Origin: CAWCKS01 sp963763485
GTDB taxonomy: Bacteria > Pseudomonadota > Alphaproteobacteria > Rhizobiales > Xanthobacteraceae
NCBI GenBank assembly: GCA_963763485.1
Contig: CAVXOW010000009.1
Span: 186,001 to 250,000, forward strand
Direction: 5' to 3'
DNA length: 64,000 nt
Shown: positions 35,096-43,160 of the stretch, piece by piece
Layout of the letters: every line of letters starts with the position of its first letter
Numbering within the stretch: position 1 is the first letter of the stretch
Notes under the pieces: generated by a model
Databases searched by the model: none
Seen by the model: only the letters and a program-made list of their open reading frames with translations
Told to the model about the DNA's origin: nothing
Position numbers and translations under genes: made by a program

Positions 35096-35431
35096 TCAAC
35101 TCGTGCGCAGCGCGCAGCGCCTCCATTCCTTCACCGGCGCATCGGCCGCGCCCTGCCGCGACACCGCGAAATATTCACTGCGCAGCAGAATGTTGACGGT
35201 CTCGCCGGCGCCGGCTTCGCCCTCGGGCACGACATAGTCGAAGGCGTGGCGGGTGTAGTTGCCCTTGATCTGCTTGCCGCCGGGCGTCGTGATGTCGGCG
35301 CCGCTGATCGTCATGTGCTGGTTGCCTTCGGCCGTGCACCAGTCGCCGTCGATCGCGTCGGCGCGGGCGAGGGTGGCGGAGGCGAGCAGGACGGCGAGGG
35401 CGGCTGCGAGTTTGAAAAAGCGGCGCGTCAT
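35096..35431 (-). CDS. Hypothetical small secreted protein
   Basis: The 111-residue product has a signal peptide ending near TLARA and a mature domain of about 85 residues, DAIDGDWCTAEGNQHMTISG, with two cysteines and a predicted beta-rich fold. It resembles small periplasmic lipocalin-like proteins common in Bradyrhizobium. Function unknown. Confidence 0.65.
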   Translation of the reverse strand: MTRRFFKLAAALAVLLASATLARADAIDGDWCTAEGNQHMTISGADITTPGGKQIKGNYTRHAFDYVVPEGEAGAGETVNILLRSEYFAVSRQGAADAPVKEWRRCALRTS

Positions 35432-35602
35432 GGCAAAGGCTCGGGTTGGAGAAAGGCCGGACGTCGAACAATCGTGAATTCTGAAAGGGATGGCAAGTCC
35501 GCGTAGCTCCGGGCCAGCTTATCCGAAGAGAACAGACAGGAAGATTACGACTTCGTCTGCAGTAAGTCGGCAGAATGGTTCGCCGGGCGGCGCCATTTTC
35601 CA

Positions 35603-35624
35603 TTGCCATACAAAACTATGGCAA
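35603..35624. promoter_or_regulatory. Palindromic operator candidate upstream of brnT
   Basis: Perfect 8-base arms TTGCCATA and TATGGCAA with a 6-base spacer lie 28 bases before the brnT start. BrnA-type antitoxins repress their own operon by binding such palindromes, so this is the likely operator. A second, imperfect palindrome (GGCGTAT/ATATGCC) follows directly. Confidence 0.6.
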
Positions 35625-35651
35625 AATATCCATATTGGCGTATGATACGAT

Positions 35652-35927
35652 ATGCCGGATTTCGAATGGGATGCCGCAAAGGACCGGATCAACCGTGCCA
35701 AGCACGGCGTCGCCTTCGAACAGGCGCAGCGGGCATTCCTGGATCCGAAGCGCGTGATCGCCGAGGACCTCGATCATAGCCGGGGCGAGCAGCGTTATTT
35801 CTGCCTCGGCATGGTGGATGGCGGGGTGATGACCGTGCGCTTCACGTGGCGGGACAGGACCATCAGAATTTTCGGCGCGGGCTACTGGCGCAAAGGAAAG
35901 GCAATCTATGAAGAAGCCAACGGTTAG
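35652..35927 (+). CDS. brnT: BrnT family toxin
   Basis: The 91-residue product is a RelE-fold ribonuclease toxin of a type II toxin-antitoxin pair. It starts MPDFEWDAAKDRINRAKHGV, followed by FEQAQRAFLDP and a C-terminal YWRKGKAIYEEANG, as in BrnT. BrnT slows translation by cutting RNA under stress. The gene overlaps brnA by 20 bases in another frame. The antitoxin follows the toxin, the usual order for this family. Confidence 0.9.
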   Translation: MPDFEWDAAKDRINRAKHGVAFEQAQRAFLDPKRVIAEDLDHSRGEQRYFCLGMVDGGVMTVRFTWRDRTIRIFGAGYWRKGKAIYEEANG

Positions 35928-36150
35928 ATACAGCAGAGGCGAAATCGGGCGGGTCAAGGTGATTGAGGATTTCCTGCCGTCGCCGGATGCACTGGTGCTG
36001 CGCGAGGACAACGTGAAGGTGACGCTGAGCCTGTCGCAGCGCTCGGTCGATTACTTCAAGCGCGCCGCCCGCCAGCGCCGCGTGCCCTATCAGCGCATGA
36101 TCCGGGCGCTGGTGGATGCCTATGCGGAGAAGCAGGGCGGGAAGGGGTGA
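35908..36150 (+). CDS. brnA: BrnA family antitoxin
   Basis: The 80-residue product reads MKKPTVRYSRGEIGRVKVIEDFLPSPDALV and has a C-terminal ribbon-helix-helix-like segment (VTLSLSQRSVDYFKRAARQRRVPYQRMIRALVDAY) that binds DNA in BrnA proteins. It should neutralise BrnT and repress the pair at the palindrome 35603-35624. A small hairpin (36162-36179) follows the stop codon. Confidence 0.88.
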   Translation: MKKPTVRYSRGEIGRVKVIEDFLPSPDALVLREDNVKVTLSLSQRSVDYFKRAARQRRVPYQRMIRALVDAYAEKQGGKG

Positions 36151-36161
36151 ATAATTTGATA

Positions 36162-36179
36162 GTCCGCTATCTCGCGGAC
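36162..36179 (+). terminator. Hairpin after brnA
   Basis: Arms GTCCGC and GCGGAC with a 6-base loop lie 11 bases past the brnA stop. The stem is short and there is no T tract, so the call is tentative. Confidence 0.3.
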
Positions 36180-36283
36180 GCATCTCCCGACGCTGGCCGC
36201 CGACCGCGAGGCGACCTATAAGGCTGTGGTAACCGGTGCCCATTCTGCGACACTAGCGCCGGCCCGAAGGATCAAGCTTAGCC

Positions 36284-37933
36284 ATGAACGCCCCCGCCAA
36301 CATCCCGCCGAAAACCCCGCCCTACAAGCACACGCCGCTGTTTCCGCTCGGCAAGGACACGACCACCTACCGCAAGATTTCATCCGACGGCGTGCGGGTC
36401 GAGACGGTGATGGGCAAGGAGATGCTGGTGGTGTCGCACGAGGCGATGCGGGCGCTGTCGGAAGCCGCATTCGCCGACATCAATCATTTGCTGCGGCCGG
36501 CGCATCTGGCTTCGCTCAAAAGCATCGTCGAGGATCCGGAAGCGTCCGACAACGACAAGTTCGTTGCCTTCGATTTTCTGAAGAACGCCAACATCGCCGC
36601 CGGCGGCGTGCTGCCGATGTGCCAGGACACTGGCACCGCGATCATCATGGGCAAGAAGGGGCGGCTGGTCTTCACCGACGGCGAGGATGAGGCTGCGCTC
36701 GCCGAAGGCGCGCGCGATGCCTACCTGAAGCGGAACCTGCGCTACTCACAGCTCGCGCCGATCTCGATGTTCGAGGAGAAGAACACCGCGAACAACATGC
36801 CGGCGCAGGTCGAGATCTACGCTGAAGGGGACGACGCCTACAAATTTCTGTTCATCGCCAAGGGCGGCGGCTCGGCCAACAAGGCTTTCCTGTTCCAGGC
36901 AACGCCGTCGATCCTGACACACGACCGCATGGTCGCGTTCCTGAAGGAGAAGGTGCTGACGCTCGGCACCGCGGCGTGCCCGCCTTATCACCTCGCGATC
37001 GTGATCGGCGGCACTTCCGCGGAACTCACGATGAAGACCGTAAAACTCGCCTCGACAAAATATCTCGACAGCCTGCCGACCGAGGGCTCAGAAGACGGCC
37101 ACGCCTTCCGCGACCTCGCGATGGAGCAGGAAGTACTGAAGATGACGCAGAGCCTCGGCGTCGGTGCGCAGTTTGGCGGAAAGTATTTCTGCCACGACGT
37201 GCGCGTGATCCGGTTGCCGCGTCATGGCGCGTCACTGCCGATCGGGCTTGGCGTGTCGTGCTCGGCGGACCGCCAGGCGCTCGGCAAGATCACCAAGGAC
37301 GGCGTGTTCCTGGAAGAGCTCGAGCACAATCCGGCAAAATATCTGCCGGAGGTCGATACCTCGAGGCTCGGCGGCGAGGTGGTGAAGATCGACCTGCGCA
37401 AGCCGATGAAGGAAATTCTGGCGCAGCTGACAAAATATCCGATCAAGACGCGGCTGTCGCTGACCGGGCCGATGATCGTCGCGCGCGATCTCGCCCACGC
37501 CAAGCTGCGCGAGCGGCTGGAGCGCGGCGAAGGGTTGCCGGATTATTTCAAGAACCACCCGGTGTATTACGCGGGACCTGCCAAGACGCCGGCGGGATAC
37601 GCCTCCGGCGCGTTCGGCCCGACCACCGCGGGGCGGATGGATTCCTTCGTCGCCGATTTCCAGAAGGCTGGCGGCTCGATGGTGATGCTGGCCAAGGGCA
37701 ACCGCTCGCCGGCGGTGACCGCCGCCTGCAAGCAGTATGGCGGCTTCTATCTCGGCTCGATCGGCGGCGTCGCGGCGAACCTTGCCGAGCACTGCATCAA
37801 GAAGGTCGAACCGCTCGAATATCCCGAACTCGGCATGGAAGCGATCTGGCGCATCGAGGTCGAGGATTTCCCGGCCTTCATCGTGGTCGACGACAAGGGC
37901 AATGACTTCTTCAAGGAACTGAATCTTGGCTAG
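36284..37933 (+). CDS. fumA: Class I fumarate hydratase (4Fe-4S)
   Basis: The 549-residue protein is a class I fumarase that interconverts fumarate and malate in the citric acid cycle. Signature parts are VLPMCQDTGTAIIMGKKG (cluster cysteine), GGGSANKAFLFQATPS, FCHDVRVIRLPRHGASLPIGLGVSCSADR (two more cysteines region) and the beta-domain KTPAGYASGAFGPTTAGRMDSFV. Alpha and beta parts are fused, as in FumA. It is a single gene with no partner. Length is normal. Confidence 0.95.
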   Translation: MNAPANIPPKTPPYKHTPLFPLGKDTTTYRKISSDGVRVETVMGKEMLVVSHEAMRALSEAAFADINHLLRPAHLASLKSIVEDPEASDNDKFVAFDFLKNANIAAGGVLPMCQDTGTAIIMGKKGRLVFTDGEDEAALAEGARDAYLKRNLRYSQLAPISMFEEKNTANNMPAQVEIYAEGDDAYKFLFIAKGGGSANKAFLFQATPSILTHDRMVAFLKEKVLTLGTAACPPYHLAIVIGGTSAELTMKTVKLASTKYLDSLPTEGSEDGHAFRDLAMEQEVLKMTQSLGVGAQFGGKYFCHDVRVIRLPRHGASLPIGLGVSCSADRQALGKITKDGVFLEELEHNPAKYLPEVDTSRLGGEVVKIDLRKPMKEILAQLTKYPIKTRLSLTGPMIVARDLAHAKLRERLERGEGLPDYFKNHPVYYAGPAKTPAGYASGAFGPTTAGRMDSFVADFQKAGGSMVMLAKGNRSPAVTAACKQYGGFYLGSIGGVAANLAEHCIKKVEPLEYPELGMEAIWRIEVEDFPAFIVVDDKGNDFFKELNLG

Positions 37934-37948
37934 TGCGCGCGCCGGCGC

Positions 37949-38233
37949 TTAGTGGCGGCGAGGCTTGCCCATCCGCGCGTAGGGCGTCTGGTCGATCCAA
38001 TAGCGATCGGCGGCGCGCGGGCTCTCGTTGCAAATTCCGTAGTTCGCGCTGTACTCCTTGCACTGCTCGAACGTGGCAAAGCCGCACCTGTTCATCAGCC
38101 CGCCGCCGCCCATCAGGCAATAGGATTGCGCCGGGGAGGCCAGGAAAGTCTGCGCGCCTGCGTTCGTCGAACAGCCGAGCGTTGCAAGCAAAGAGAGTCC
38201 GATAAGAACTTTCCTAAAATCGATGGGGCGCAT
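37949..38233 (-). CDS. DUF3551 family secreted protein (copy 1)
   Basis: From ATG 38233 (MRPIDFRKVLIGLSLLATLG) the 94-residue protein has a signal peptide, possibly a lipoprotein (LATLGC), and the DUF3551 pattern YCLMGGGGLMNRCGFATFEQCKEYSANYGIC with four cysteines. DUF3551 proteins are abundant in Bradyrhizobium; their function is unknown. The frame is open to 38293, but the signal peptide starts at 38233. It is convergent with fumarase at 15 bases. Confidence 0.8.
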   Translation of the reverse strand: MRPIDFRKVLIGLSLLATLGCSTNAGAQTFLASPAQSYCLMGGGGLMNRCGFATFEQCKEYSANYGICNESPRAADRYWIDQTPYARMGKPRRH

Positions 38234-38348
38234 GAAGCCGTGTCCTTTCTGCAAATGTGCGGAAAGACTGGCCCGATGCGTGCCTTCAATCATTGCGCTC
38301 GATCAAAACTCGCGTACGACAAAACGAGCGTGAGCGACGGCTGTCTGC

Positions 38349-38615
38349 TCACCGTCGCCGCTTGGTCGCCGCCGGCGCGGTTGTAGCGGTCGCCGCGGGC
38401 TCGCCCCACGCCGGGCGCTCGCTCGCGACGCAGATCCCGTAGCCTGCGCCGTCGAGGCGGCAGGATTCGAAGGTGGGATAGCCACAGCGGCCGAGTTCGC
38501 CACCGCCCCCGGTCAGGCAATAGGACCGCGCGGTCTGCGCGCTCGCCGGAGATGCCAGCAACATGCCGGCCATGGCAAACCCGATGGAGATGTTCAACGA
38601 ATCGCTTCTTCTCAT
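38349..38615 (-). CDS. DUF3551 family secreted protein (copy 2)
   Basis: The 88-residue product has a signal peptide (to about SPASA) and the same pattern YCLTGGGGELGRCGYPTFESCRLDGAGYGIC as its neighbour, followed by a short Ala/Thr/Arg-rich tail. The two genes are a tandem pair on the minus strand, separated by 115 bases. Function unknown. Confidence 0.8.
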   Translation of the reverse strand: MRRSDSLNISIGFAMAGMLLASPASAQTARSYCLTGGGGELGRCGYPTFESCRLDGAGYGICVASERPAWGEPAATATTAPAATKRRR

Positions 38616-38641
38616 GAGCCTGCCTCAGCTAGTGTGTCGCA

Positions 38642-39319
38642 ATGTTATATGTGGGCCTTGACGGCTATCGCAAAGGCTGGGTCGCGGTGCGCGTCGATGG
38701 TGAGACACGCGAGCTCTGCTTCTATTCCACCATCAGCGAACTGCTTGCGACAAAATTTGATTTTGCCGCGATCGACATGCCGATCGGCCTGGCCAAGCGC
38801 GGCGAGCGCACTTGCGATCTCGCCGCGCGAGAAATGCTCAAGCCGCATTCATCCCGCCTCTTCACCGGTGCGCGTCGCGGCCTGTGGGGTCACGCGTCGC
38901 ATGCTGCGGCGAACCGCGCGCTGAGATCGCGCGGGGAGCCCGGCGTCTCGATCCAGCTCTGGCATCTCGGCAGGAAGATTTGCGAGCTCGATGCGGCGAT
39001 GACGCCGCGTCGTCAGGCGAGAATTCGCGAAGCACATCCCGAACTGGTGTTCTTGAGACTTAATTCCGGCAAGCCGTTGCCGTCAAAGCACACGGGCGGG
39101 GGAATTCGCCTGCGAACGAAGCTGCTCCGTGCGCAAGGCTTTCGCGAGATCGGCCGCTGGCTGACGCACGACCGGCTCCGCTCCGGCGCGAAGGCCGACG
39201 ACGTCCTCGATGCCTGCGCGGTTGCGCTCGCCGCGCGGGATTTTCATTTGCGCAACGTGCTGCCGCGCGGGCGCGCGGCAAAGGATGCGCGCGGCTTGAA
39301 GATGCAGATTTGGTACTGA
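38642..39319 (+). CDS. DUF429 (RNase H-like) family protein
   Basis: The 225-residue protein starts MLYVGLDGYRKGWVAVRVD and contains FAAIDMPIGLAKRGERTCDLAAREML and HPELVFLRLNSGKPLPSKHTG and DDVLDACAVALAA; this matches DUF429, a predicted RNase H-fold nuclease family without known substrate. It is divergent from the DUF3551 gene, with 26 bases between start codons. A rhizobial repeat follows the stop codon. Confidence 0.85.
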   Translation: MLYVGLDGYRKGWVAVRVDGETRELCFYSTISELLATKFDFAAIDMPIGLAKRGERTCDLAAREMLKPHSSRLFTGARRGLWGHASHAAANRALRSRGEPGVSIQLWHLGRKICELDAAMTPRRQARIREAHPELVFLRLNSGKPLPSKHTGGGIRLRTKLLRAQGFREIGRWLTHDRLRSGAKADDVLDACAVALAARDFHLRNVLPRGRAAKDARGLKMQIWY

Positions 39320-39322
39320 GGT

Positions 39323-39380
39323 CGTTCCCCTCCCCTTGTGGGAGAGGGTGCCCGAGCAAAGCGAGGGCGGGTGAGGGGTA
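39323..39380. repeat. CTCTCCCC family repeat, copy 2 (half unit)
   Basis: GTTCCCCTCCCCTTGTGGG with AGAGGGTGCCCGAGCAAAGCGAGGG and GGGTGAGGGG corresponds to one half of the composite repeat at 33490. A further inverted fragment (CCCCCACAAGGGGAGAGGGAAC) lies at 39976-39998, so a small frame at 39514 lies between two repeat halves in opposite orientation. Confidence 0.65.
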
Positions 39381-39513
39381 CGGCCTATCGAGAGGCCGCG
39401 ACGCCGCCTGTGGATAAGGGGGTCGCAGGCCGCGTCTTCGGCCATCGAACTGCATCGCGCCACAGAAAGGACATCGTGCCCGCGAGACAATGCGCGCGTG
39501 GGTTGCGTCTGGT

Positions 39514-39747
39514 ATGGGGACTTCCGAAATGGAAATTGCCGAACTGGTACGAATGAAACCGCGCACCTTTGAAGAGCTGAGACGGATCGGTGTCAGCGTC
39601 GAGGGATTGAAGCGCACGCTCGATGCCGTTGAGACGTTAGCCGGTATCTATGACGAGTTCGGCATCGCAGCACGCTGGCTGGAACGACGCGAGCGCCTGA
39701 TGATCGAGATCGAGACGCTGCGTCAACACGCAATGTCCCAGTCTTAA
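39514..39747 (+). CDS. Hypothetical small cytoplasmic protein
   Basis: The 77-residue frame starts MGTSEMEIAELVRMKPRTFE and continues as a charged, largely helical protein (GLKRTLDAVETLAGIYDEFGI). The frame is open to 39490, where an alternative start exists. No family is recognised. It lies between two opposite halves of a repeat, so it may be a fortuitous frame; its coding appearance is moderate. Confidence 0.4.
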   Translation: MGTSEMEIAELVRMKPRTFEELRRIGVSVEGLKRTLDAVETLAGIYDEFGIAARWLERRERLMIEIETLRQHAMSQS

Positions 39748-39975
39748 ATCAAAGCGATGCCGAGCGCACTTCTGGGCGACGCCAGAGCGCTGCTTGTCGA
39801 TTGCGTAGCTTGTTGGCCTGCTCGCCATGTGGTTTTTCGGCGTGCGCCGCAAGGAATCGAAAGCGTCGGGCCGCCACCGAAGCCACGCGAGCGCTCGGAA
39901 CCGCGCGCAAGGGACACCACGCGGACACCGATTTTGGTTTCGCGTGCTATGTCAGCTGGTTATATCGAGCCTCAT

Positions 39976-39998
39976 ACCCCCACAAGGGGAGAGGGAAC
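39976..39998. repeat. CTCTCCCC family fragment, opposite orientation
   Basis: The 23 bases CCCCCACAAGGGG-type core followed by AGAGGGAAC are the near reverse complement of the start of the repeat at 39323. With it they flank a segment of about 600 bases. Confidence 0.5.
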
Positions 39999-40029
39999 CC
40001 ATGCGTCGGTGCATCAGCGACAGGGAACC

Positions 40030-41034
40030 TCACCCCAGCCACTTCAAACACCGCGTCTCCTGTAACAGCGGCTCGATGCGCCGGCGCGCCTGCGGCGGCA
40101 ACACGGCGAACCTCTTCTTCAGGCGGTCATAGCATTTCGCCTGGTAGCGGAACGGCGCCTGCGTGAACGTCTGCCCGAGCAGCTTCACCGAGACTTCCTT
40201 GTCGCCGTGCTGCATCGCCTCGAAGTTGGCGGCCAGGAACGGCAGGTAAACGTCTGCGGCGAGCCTTAGCAATTCCGCAATGACCGGTGGCAACGGCTTC
40301 GCTGCATCGATCCAGTCGCCCTCGACGCCGGAGGCATCGTCGAGCCTCAGGAGCCAGAGCAGGACGTCGGGCGCGCGCTTGCGCATCTCGCTTTCCGGCG
40401 TCGGATCAGTCGCAAGAATAATGAGTTGGCCGAACAGGCCGAAATCGGCGAGGGCGGGACGCGTACCGAACAGGTAAGGCATCTGCACGACGTGCCTGTT
40501 CAGCATATCAAGCAGGCGAAAATAGCTCTCCTCGATGACGGGCTTGTTCTGTTCGGTGCAGCCGACCAGCGCCATGCGGCCGACCTGGCGGTCGTTGAAC
40601 GCGGTCATCGCCGCCTGGCGCTTCTCGGCGGGCGCGCCGATCATACGATCGCCGGTGATCCACAGTTGCGCGAACTTGCGGTCGTCGGCGTAATACCAGC
40701 GATAGTGGAACATCATCTTGGTGACCCACTCGTCGCCGAAATCCTCGATCAGGTCGGAGAGGAAGGCGAGGCCGGGATCTGTTGGGATGACGCTGCGCGC
40801 GTTCGGATGCCGCCGCTCCAGCTCGTAGGCGAGCGGGGTGGAGTCGTTCATCAGCATGCCGTCGGGAAAACGCAGGACGGGAATGACCGGGGGGAGCTGG
40901 GCCTTGATCGCGACATCGCGCGCGGTGCCGTCATTGTCCCACACGAACGGCAGCCGGCGATAGCGCATCAGCGCCCGCATCTTCTGCGAATAGGGCGAGG
41001 GGTTGGCGCCATGCAGGCGGTAGACGTCGGACAT
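40030..41034 (-). CDS. Glutathione S-transferase-like protein
   Basis: From ATG 41034 (MSDVYRLHGANPSPYSQKMRALMRYRRLPF) the product has 334 residues. The N-terminal thioredoxin-like domain ends with the PVLRFPDGMLMNDSTPLAYELE loop; the large C-terminal part is helical and includes YLFGTRPALADFGLFGQLIIL. The SPYSQK region fits a GST with a serine/tyrosine active site, but the protein is about 100 residues longer than classical GSTs. Substrate unknown. The frame to 41130 is rejected because the domain begins at 41034. Confidence 0.82.
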   Translation of the reverse strand: MSDVYRLHGANPSPYSQKMRALMRYRRLPFVWDNDGTARDVAIKAQLPPVIPVLRFPDGMLMNDSTPLAYELERRHPNARSVIPTDPGLAFLSDLIEDFGDEWVTKMMFHYRWYYADDRKFAQLWITGDRMIGAPAEKRQAAMTAFNDRQVGRMALVGCTEQNKPVIEESYFRLLDMLNRHVVQMPYLFGTRPALADFGLFGQLIILATDPTPESEMRKRAPDVLLWLLRLDDASGVEGDWIDAAKPLPPVIAELLRLAADVYLPFLAANFEAMQHGDKEVSVKLLGQTFTQAPFRYQAKCYDRLKKRFAVLPPQARRRIEPLLQETRCLKWLG

Positions 41035-41133
41035 GGGCGAAGCTCTCCCTTCATCGTCGCCGATCTGCTGTCGGCGTTGTTTGACGACAGTCATTCCGGA
41101 CCACGTTTTCGCGCAAGCCCGGAATGACAATAA

Positions 41134-41394
41134 CTACTGCTTCGCGCCGCCGTTGGTCTGCCGTTTGGCGGCTTCGTCGCGCAGCGCGGTTTTGCAGCCG
41201 TCGGTCAACTCGTCCTTGTGCGCCACCAGGCACTTTGCGATACGACCGCCGCCTGGGATCGTTGTCGTGCACAACTTCTGATAATCGCCCATGCAGGCAT
41301 CCTGCACCGACTGGCTCTGCGCCTGCGAGCCCGCAAGGGCGAACGCGACCGTTGCAATCGCGGCCACCGCCGCCAACCGCATGGTCGCCTTCAT
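41134..41394 (-). CDS. Small secreted cysteine-rich repeat-like protein
   Basis: The 86-residue protein has a signal peptide ending near AGSQAQS and a mature part with three cysteines in ACMGDYQKLCTTTIPGGGRIAKCLVAHKDELTDGC, similar to the cysteine-rich repeat of GLG1-type proteins. Its start overlaps the stop of the preceding gene by 4 bases (ATGA), implying coupled translation. Function unknown. Confidence 0.72.
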   Translation of the reverse strand: MKATMRLAAVAAIATVAFALAGSQAQSQSVQDACMGDYQKLCTTTIPGGGRIAKCLVAHKDELTDGCKTALRDEAAKRQTNGGAKQ

Positions 41395-41687
41395 GCGCGC
41401 GTTCCGTCGAACGGGAAGGCGCCCATCATGCCGGTGTCGGCCGAGCCGGCGATCTTGTCGCCGTCGACCTTGCCCTTGAAGGTGAGCGTCAGGGCGAAGG
41501 GTTGCTGGATCGAGATCTTCCAGGAGACCTCGTTGCCCGAAACCTTGCCCTCAAAAATATCGATCGAGCCCTGGTCGCCGCCTTGCTTGCCGGTCAGCGT
41601 ATCGCCCGAGGCCTTCAGCGACAGTGTCGCCTTGCGATCACCCATCGGGGTCTTCAACAGCAGATTCCAGTTGCCGTCAGCGGACAT
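41391..41687 (-). CDS. Hypothetical small beta-rich protein
   Basis: From ATG 41687 (MSADGNWNLLLKTPMGDRKATLSLKASGD) the 98-residue product has alternating polar and hydrophobic strands (VSWKISIQQPFALTLTFKGKVDGDKIAGSADTG) but no signal peptide. Proteins of this form are found widely as small hypothetical proteins in rhizobia. It is coupled to the downstream secreted protein gene. Confidence 0.65.
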   Translation of the reverse strand: MSADGNWNLLLKTPMGDRKATLSLKASGDTLTGKQGGDQGSIDIFEGKVSGNEVSWKISIQQPFALTLTFKGKVDGDKIAGSADTGMMGAFPFDGTRA

Positions 41688-41863
41688 GTCTCTCTCCTGG
41701 GATTGGTATTGACTGATCTTTGCCATTCAGGCGCGTACGCGAAAGGCAAGAAAAACGCGGCGTTTTGCAGGCGCAAGTCACAAGCACTCGCAAAAACCGT
41801 CGCGTTATCGAATTATATGAGCTATCCTCAGTTTCTAAACTCGCATTGGCTCAGCTCTGGAAT

Positions 41864-42484
41864 ATGGCACGCACCATGCCACAAGCTTCTGAAACCATGA
41901 GAAAATCGCCGACTCAGGCGCGCGCGGAGCATACCGTCGACGCGATCCTCGAGGCGGCGGCTCAGATTCTGCAAAGCGACGGCGAGGAAAAGCTCAACAC
42001 CAACCGCATTGCCGAGCGCGCCGGGTTTTCGATCGGCACACTGTATCAGTATTTCGCCGACAAGGAGGCGATCATTGCGGCACTCGCCGAGCGCGAACGC
42101 GAAAAGGTGCTCGCGACCATTGTCAAGGCGCTGAGTTCGGTCGAGTCCAACGACGCGCAGAATGTCATTCGCGAAATCGTGCGCACCATGATCGGCTCGT
42201 TCTCCAAGCGCAAGCGCGCGCGCCGCATCATCATGATGACGATGCTGAAGCGCTGGCAGTTCGCGCCGGACAAGCAGCAGGGCACCAGCGTGATCGAGCA
42301 GCTGATCGTCGAGAACGGCGGCCGCGGCCATGGCCGCACCATGACGCCGGCGGCGGCGTTCGTGCTGACGCGTGCGTTCATGGGCGCGATCCGCGCCGCG
42401 GTGCTGGAGAACTCGCCGCATCTCGAAACCCAGGAGTTCGAGGATGAGCTGGTTCATCTCGTGATGCAGTTCGGGAAGCCGTGA
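41864..42484 (+). CDS. TetR family transcriptional regulator
   Basis: The 206-residue product (from ATG 41864; ATG 41897 is an alternative) has an N-terminal TetR helix-turn-helix, AILEAAAQILQSDGEEKLNTNRIAERAGFSIGTLYQYFADKEAIIAALAE, and a helical ligand-binding domain. The thioesterase gene follows within a few bases on the same strand, suggesting it controls or senses an acyl/aryl-CoA. No operator palindrome was recognised upstream. Confidence 0.88.
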   Translation: MARTMPQASETMRKSPTQARAEHTVDAILEAAAQILQSDGEEKLNTNRIAERAGFSIGTLYQYFADKEAIIAALAEREREKVLATIVKALSSVESNDAQNVIREIVRTMIGSFSKRKRARRIIMMTMLKRWQFAPDKQQGTSVIEQLIVENGGRGHGRTMTPAAAFVLTRAFMGAIRAAVLENSPHLETQEFEDELVHLVMQFGKP

Positions 42485-42486
42485 GG

Positions 42487-42954
42487 ATGACTGATGCCGC
42501 CGACACGCCCGACTTCGTCAAGGGCGACTACATCGTCAATCGCCGCGAGCTGACCGTCGAATGGGGCCACTGCGACCCGGCCGGCATCGTGTTTCACCCG
42601 CGCTTCATCGAGTATTTCGACTGGGCCTGCGCGCTGCTGCTGGAGAAGGCGACCGGATTCAAGAAGTCGGAGCTCCGCGAGACTTATGGCTTCGCCGGCT
42701 TTCCGATCGTCGACCTGCAGGCCAAATTTCTCGTTCCGGTCACGTATGGCGACGATGTGAAGATCTATTCGACGATCGCTTCGCTGAAGCGCTCGAGCTT
42801 TGCGATCAAGCACTGCCTGACGAAGAACGGCGCGGTCGCAGTCGAATGCACGCAGACGCGGGTGTGGTGCGTCGCCGACCCGGCCGATCCGAAGAAGCTC
42901 AAGGGTGCGGCGGTGCCTGATGAAGTGGTGGCAAGGCTGAAGCGAACGACGTAA
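42487..42954 (+). CDS. Hotdog-fold acyl-CoA thioesterase (4-hydroxybenzoyl-CoA type)
   Basis: The 155-residue protein starts MTDAADTPDFVKGDYIVN and contains VEWGHCDPAGIVFHPRFIEYFDWA, where the Asp of HCDPAGIVF is the catalytic residue of 4HBT-type thioesterases. It should hydrolyse an aryl- or acyl-CoA; substrate unknown. The gene starts 2 bases after the TetR stop (a GTG at 42481 overlapping the stop is another possible start), so the two are one operon. Confidence 0.88.
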   Translation: MTDAADTPDFVKGDYIVNRRELTVEWGHCDPAGIVFHPRFIEYFDWACALLLEKATGFKKSELRETYGFAGFPIVDLQAKFLVPVTYGDDVKIYSTIASLKRSSFAIKHCLTKNGAVAVECTQTRVWCVADPADPKKLKGAAVPDEVVARLKRTT

Positions 42955-42973
42955 AGCGCAATCCTGCCTTCAC

Positions 42974-43140
42974 CCTCATGGTGAGGAGCCCTCCGCAGGA
43001 GGGCGTCTCGAACCATGAGGCCCGCACTGATCTCGGGTTTACTCGAGATCAGCATTATAGATGCGCAAGTCGGCCAAAGCCGACTTGCGGCGGCCTCATC
43101 CTTCGAGACGCACGGCTTCGCCGCGCTCCTCAGGATGAGG
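42974..43140. repeat. Composite intergenic repeat with four hairpins
   Basis: Four consecutive stems are seen: CCTCATGGT/ACCATGAGG (42974-43020, with inner CCCTCC/GGAGGG), CTGATCTCG/CGAGATCAG (43027-43052), GCAAGTCGGC-CAAA-GCCGACTTGC (43065-43088) and CCTCATCC/GGATGAGG (43094-43140). The third stem has the same arms as the tandem hairpins at 60581-60683. The array lies between two convergent genes. Confidence 0.75.
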
Positions 43141-43160
43141 AGATAGATTGTTGGCACCCC

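Noticed and set aside
42974..43140. Possible non-coding RNA gene in the hairpin array
   Set aside because: The stems match dispersed intergenic repeats; without transcript data there is no basis for a separate RNA gene.
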